Assembly (NCBI GenBank): GCA_966250015.1 | Contig: CBINFS010000081.1 | Span: 1-6,328, forward strand | Direction: 5' to 3' | Source: CBINFS01 sp966250015 | GTDB lineage: Bacteria > Bacteroidota > Rhodothermia > Rhodothermales > DASSAV01 | Length of the DNA: 6,328 bases | Shown here: positions 4,552 to 6,328 of the stretch, in pieces | How the letters are laid out: every line of letters starts with the position of its first letter | Position numbering within the stretch: position 1 is the first letter of the stretch | Program-made: the position numbers and the translations under genes | Notes under the pieces: generated by a model | Told to the model about the DNA's origin: nothing | The model's database searches: none | Seen by the model: the letters and a program-made list of their open reading frames with translations, nothing else

Positions 4552-4677
4552 ATGGCGAGGTGGTGTAAACTGACCCATATACCGTTAAGAACGGGTGTAG
4601 ACATCCGATACCATGAGGATGGTGAGCCGGCATTGGTTGTAGTTACCAGGAGCGCAAAACCGGCCTTTAACTCCTGA
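4552..4677 (+). CDS. Doubtful 41-residue open frame upstream of the OmpA gene
   Basis: The frame starts ATGGCGAGGTGG with GAAGGA just one to two bases before it, which is too close for a good ribosome site, and ends in TGA at 4675. The translation contains DIRYHEDGEPALVVVTRS, which reads like plausible protein and could be the remnant of a longer gene. No family is recognised. It ends 33 bases before the OmpA start. It may be a small protein, a decayed fragment, or chance. Confidence 0.2.
   Translation: MARWCKLTHIPLRTGVDIRYHEDGEPALVVVTRSAKPAFNS
4643..4671 (+). promoter_or_regulatory. Weak candidate promoter for the OmpA-family gene
   Basis: TTACCA (4643-4648) and TTTAAC (4666-4671) each match four of six positions of the sigma-70 consensus, with 17 bases between. 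Transcription would begin near 4678, giving a leader of about 33 bases. An equally scored alternative is TTGAAG (4543-4548) with TAAACT (4566-4571), also 17 bases apart. If the organism uses a Bacteroidota-type promoter consensus, neither may be right. Confidence 0.2.
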
Positions 4678-4710
4678 ATAATCAAGATTATCTAAATCGG
4701 GGTCCAGCCC

Positions 4711-6012
4711 ATGAAAACGCACGTGTTCGTTCGGGTACTAACGTTGCTGATCCTGGCATTTTTCCTGAGTGCCGATGCAGCACATGCACAATTCATCAAG
4801 CGATTAGGGCGCGCTGCCAAAGAAGCAGCAGAACGAAAGGTCACGGAGAAGGTGGTTGAGAAGGAGGAGGAGGCGATCGAGCAGGTCTTTGAGGGAGGTG
4901 CCGAAGCGGAAGCGGAGGAAGAAGAGGCTGAAGAATCCTCGTCTGTGAGCAACGAGGCGACGGAAACGGTGAGCGGAGGTACGGCAGCCGCAGACCCGGC
5001 CGCGGCGGCTCCGAAAAGAGCGAAACCGGGCGAAGGGGCATGGGCGAATTATGACTTCGTGCCGGGTGAACGGGTCATCTTCGCCGAGGACTTCTCGAAA
5101 GACCGTGTGGGCAACTTCCCACAGCGCTTCGAATTCATTTCGGGGAATGCGGAAGTCGTGGAATGGGAAGGTCGAAAGTGGTTGCGCATGAATGAGGAAA
5201 CCTTCTTCAAGATTCCCCTTCCGGAAAACCTGCCCAACCGCTTCACGGTTGAGTTTGACGCGACCATACCCTGGTGGGGTATGGATTTCCATGCGGACGC
5301 GATAGTTGGTGAACGGTACAACCACCACGTCTATGAGACGTCCGGTGTAGTATTGGGATGTTGTGAAGTAGGCGTTTATAAGGGAAAGGGTGAAGGAGTC
5401 TCCTCGGTGGATGCACGCGACCACTTCAAGGACATGTTCAGTGAACACGATATGTCGTATCCGATGCGTGTTCGCCTGCACGTGGACGGCAATTACGTCA
5501 AGATGTATCTGGAGGAGAAGCGTGTAGCCAACCTGCCCAACGGCAACTTTGGCCGCCAGAATTATCTCGCCTTCCGAATGTCCGGCAGCGCAGACGAAGC
5601 GAAAGCGCCGCTGATCACGAATTTCTCGATCAATGCCGGCGGCACGCCGATGTACGATGCGTTGATGACGGACGGCCGTTTCGCCACGCAGGGCATCTTG
5701 TTCGATACGGGCAGCGACGTAATCCGTCCGGAATCGACGCCGACGCTCAAGGAGATTGCGTCGATGCTGAAGGATCACGCCGATCTCCGTCTGCTCATCG
5801 AAGGGCATACGGACAACACGGGCAACGCCGACGCGAATCAGGCGTTGAGCGAACGCCGGGCGGCCGCGGTGAAGCAGTACCTGGTCGAGAGTGAAGGGAT
5901 AGACGGATCGCGACTGGAGACGAAGGGCTTCGGTCCGTCGGTGCCGGTTGCGGACAACGCCACACCCGAAGGCCGTCAACAGAACCGCCGCGTCGAGCTG
6001 GTGAAGCTCTGA
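4711..6012 (+). CDS. Secreted OmpA-family protein with Glu-rich stalk and lectin-like middle domain
   Basis: The protein has 433 residues. A signal peptide covers 1-26 (basic start, hydrophobic core 9-19, AHA before Gln27), so it is exported to the periplasm or outer membrane. Residues 28-60 form a charged helix, and 61-105 a Glu/Ala-rich low-complexity stalk. Residues about 112-310 look like a beta-sandwich of the concanavalin/LamG type (VIFAEDFSKDRVGNFPQRFE, RFTVEFDATI, VRLHVDGNYVKMYLEEKRV, ITNFSINAGG); this is inferred from pattern. It contains adjacent cysteines C217-C218. The OmpA C-terminal domain spans about 325-433: ILFDTGSDVIRPES, the IEGHTDNTG motif with D368, LSERRAAAV with R383, and QQNRRVEL at 423-430. 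D368 and R383 correspond to the residues that bind diaminopimelate in peptidoglycan, so the protein should anchor to the cell wall. No N-terminal beta-barrel is present. The start has no good ribosome site, but the signal peptide supports it. A strong terminator follows. Confidence 0.93.
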   Translation: MKTHVFVRVLTLLILAFFLSADAAHAQFIKRLGRAAKEAAERKVTEKVVEKEEEAIEQVFEGGAEAEAEEEEAEESSSVSNEATETVSGGTAAADPAAAAPKRAKPGEGAWANYDFVPGERVIFAEDFSKDRVGNFPQRFEFISGNAEVVEWEGRKWLRMNEETFFKIPLPENLPNRFTVEFDATIPWWGMDFHADAIVGERYNHHVYETSGVVLGCCEVGVYKGKGEGVSSVDARDHFKDMFSEHDMSYPMRVRLHVDGNYVKMYLEEKRVANLPNGNFGRQNYLAFRMSGSADEAKAPLITNFSINAGGTPMYDALMTDGRFATQGILFDTGSDVIRPESTPTLKEIASMLKDHADLRLLIEGHTDNTGNADANQALSERRAAAVKQYLVESEGIDGSRLETKGFGPSVPVADNATPEGRQQNRRVELVKL

Positions 6013-6036
6013 GATTGATTGTTCCTTTTGTTTGCA

Positions 6037-6073
6037 GGGCGCCGGTGTGCCAGTACCGGCGCCCTTCTTTTTT
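6037..6073 (+). terminator. Intrinsic terminator of the OmpA-family gene
   Basis: GGGCGCCGGT (6037-6046) and ACCGGCGCCC (6055-6064) form a perfect 10-bp GC-rich stem with an 8-base loop, followed by TTCTTTTTT. It begins 25 bases after the stop codon and ends the transcript before the repeat at 6118. Confidence 0.93.
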
Positions 6074-6117
6074 CGGTTTCCGACCGGGGGTGCAGAGCCA
6101 AATCTGGAAGATATTTG

Positions 6118-6272
6118 CTCACGCGAAGGCGCGAAGAATGTCAAAGGATAATCCGCCGTTGGCCGCTGATTAGCGCTAATGATTTTTGGTTCGATGCTGA
6201 CCGAAGGTCGGACTTAATGTGATGTCTATGACCTTACCCCTTACGTCATCTCCGCGAAGGCGGAGATCCAGG
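6118..6272 (+). repeat. Long dispersed intergenic repeat, copy 2
   Basis: This 155-base copy matches 2854-3018 in order and orientation, with 19 identical bases at the left end and 30 at the right end. The palindrome ATCTCCGC-GAAG-GCGGAGAT lies at 6248-6267. The middle is diverged: it lacks the second CGCGAAGG unit and has a different A/T-rich stretch before the palindrome. Like copy 1, it begins shortly after an intrinsic terminator of a plus-strand gene. The remaining bases to 6328 show no gene. Confidence 0.75.
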
Positions 6273-6328
6273 CATTGGTTCGTTCAAGGGAACCCCTTCT
6301 TGCTATCACCTCTGCCGTCAAACAGAAA

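Larger units (their letters stand above)
4416..4710. other. Divergent intergenic region with weak signals
   Basis: These 295 bases separate the divergent starts at 4415 and 4711, so they should carry promoters in both directions. They contain an A/G-rich run (4511-4530), an ATGCCA/TGGCAT inverted repeat (4500-4505 and 4533-4538), a doubtful 41-codon frame (4552-4677) and two weak -35/-10 pairs. No strong binding site or RNA structure was identified. Confidence 0.5.

Noticed and set aside
4552..4677. The DGEPALVVVTR segment considered as a Phd/YefM-type antitoxin piece
   Set aside because: The resemblance is limited to a few residues, the frame is much shorter than such antitoxins, and no toxin gene is adjacent.
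4804..6144. A 446-codon minus-strand open frame longer than the OmpA gene on the other strand
   Set aside because: It is antisense to a gene with a clear signal peptide, OmpA motifs and terminator. Its translation is rich in Arg, His and Phe without domain pattern, as expected for a shadow frame in GC-rich DNA.

Overview
The window looks like bacterial chromosome of moderately high GC with five well-supported protein-coding genes set among intergenic DNA that is unusually rich in palindromic dispersed repeats. The lineage cannot be fixed from this sequence. A secreted OmpA-type protein with a Glu-rich stalk and a lectin-like middle domain, together with small PRC-barrel proteins, suggests a Gram-negative with an outer membrane, perhaps a Bacteroidota/Rhodothermia-like or related environmental lineage; this is tentative. 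No rRNA, tRNA, CRISPR array, transposase or phage gene was seen.

Layout. Positions 1-536 hold no credible gene, only degenerate palindromic repeats of the 'GTCAT..GA..GGATCTT' kind. On the minus strand follow a 73-residue two-helix membrane protein (537-758), a 145-residue PRC-barrel protein (1033-1470) with a strong 3' hairpin, and a 129-residue protein of unknown family (1624-2013). An AT-rich divergent region (2014-2322) separates these from a plus-strand PRC-barrel protein (2323-2775), a close paralogue of the first, which ends in a textbook intrinsic terminator. Positions 2850-3230 are a cluster of dispersed repeats. A minus-strand conserved hypothetical protein of 394 residues (3231-4415) runs into this cluster, and its stop codon sits at the edge of a repeat hairpin. 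A 295-bp intergenic region leads to a plus-strand OmpA-family protein (4711-6012), also with a strong terminator. A second copy of the central repeat (6118-6272) lies downstream.

How the genes may work together. The two PRC-barrel proteins and the 129-residue protein form a divergent cluster around one shared intergenic region, so they may be co-regulated. PRC-barrel proteins of this size are often thought to be stress- or envelope-associated, but their role is generally unknown. The OmpA-like protein probably tethers a secreted lectin-like domain to peptidoglycan. The 394-residue protein has distinctive conserved-looking blocks but no function I can name. Nothing here is a clear new defence or mobile system. 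The most interesting elements are the divergent paralogue cluster, the multi-domain OmpA protein and the repeat families with compensatory stem changes.
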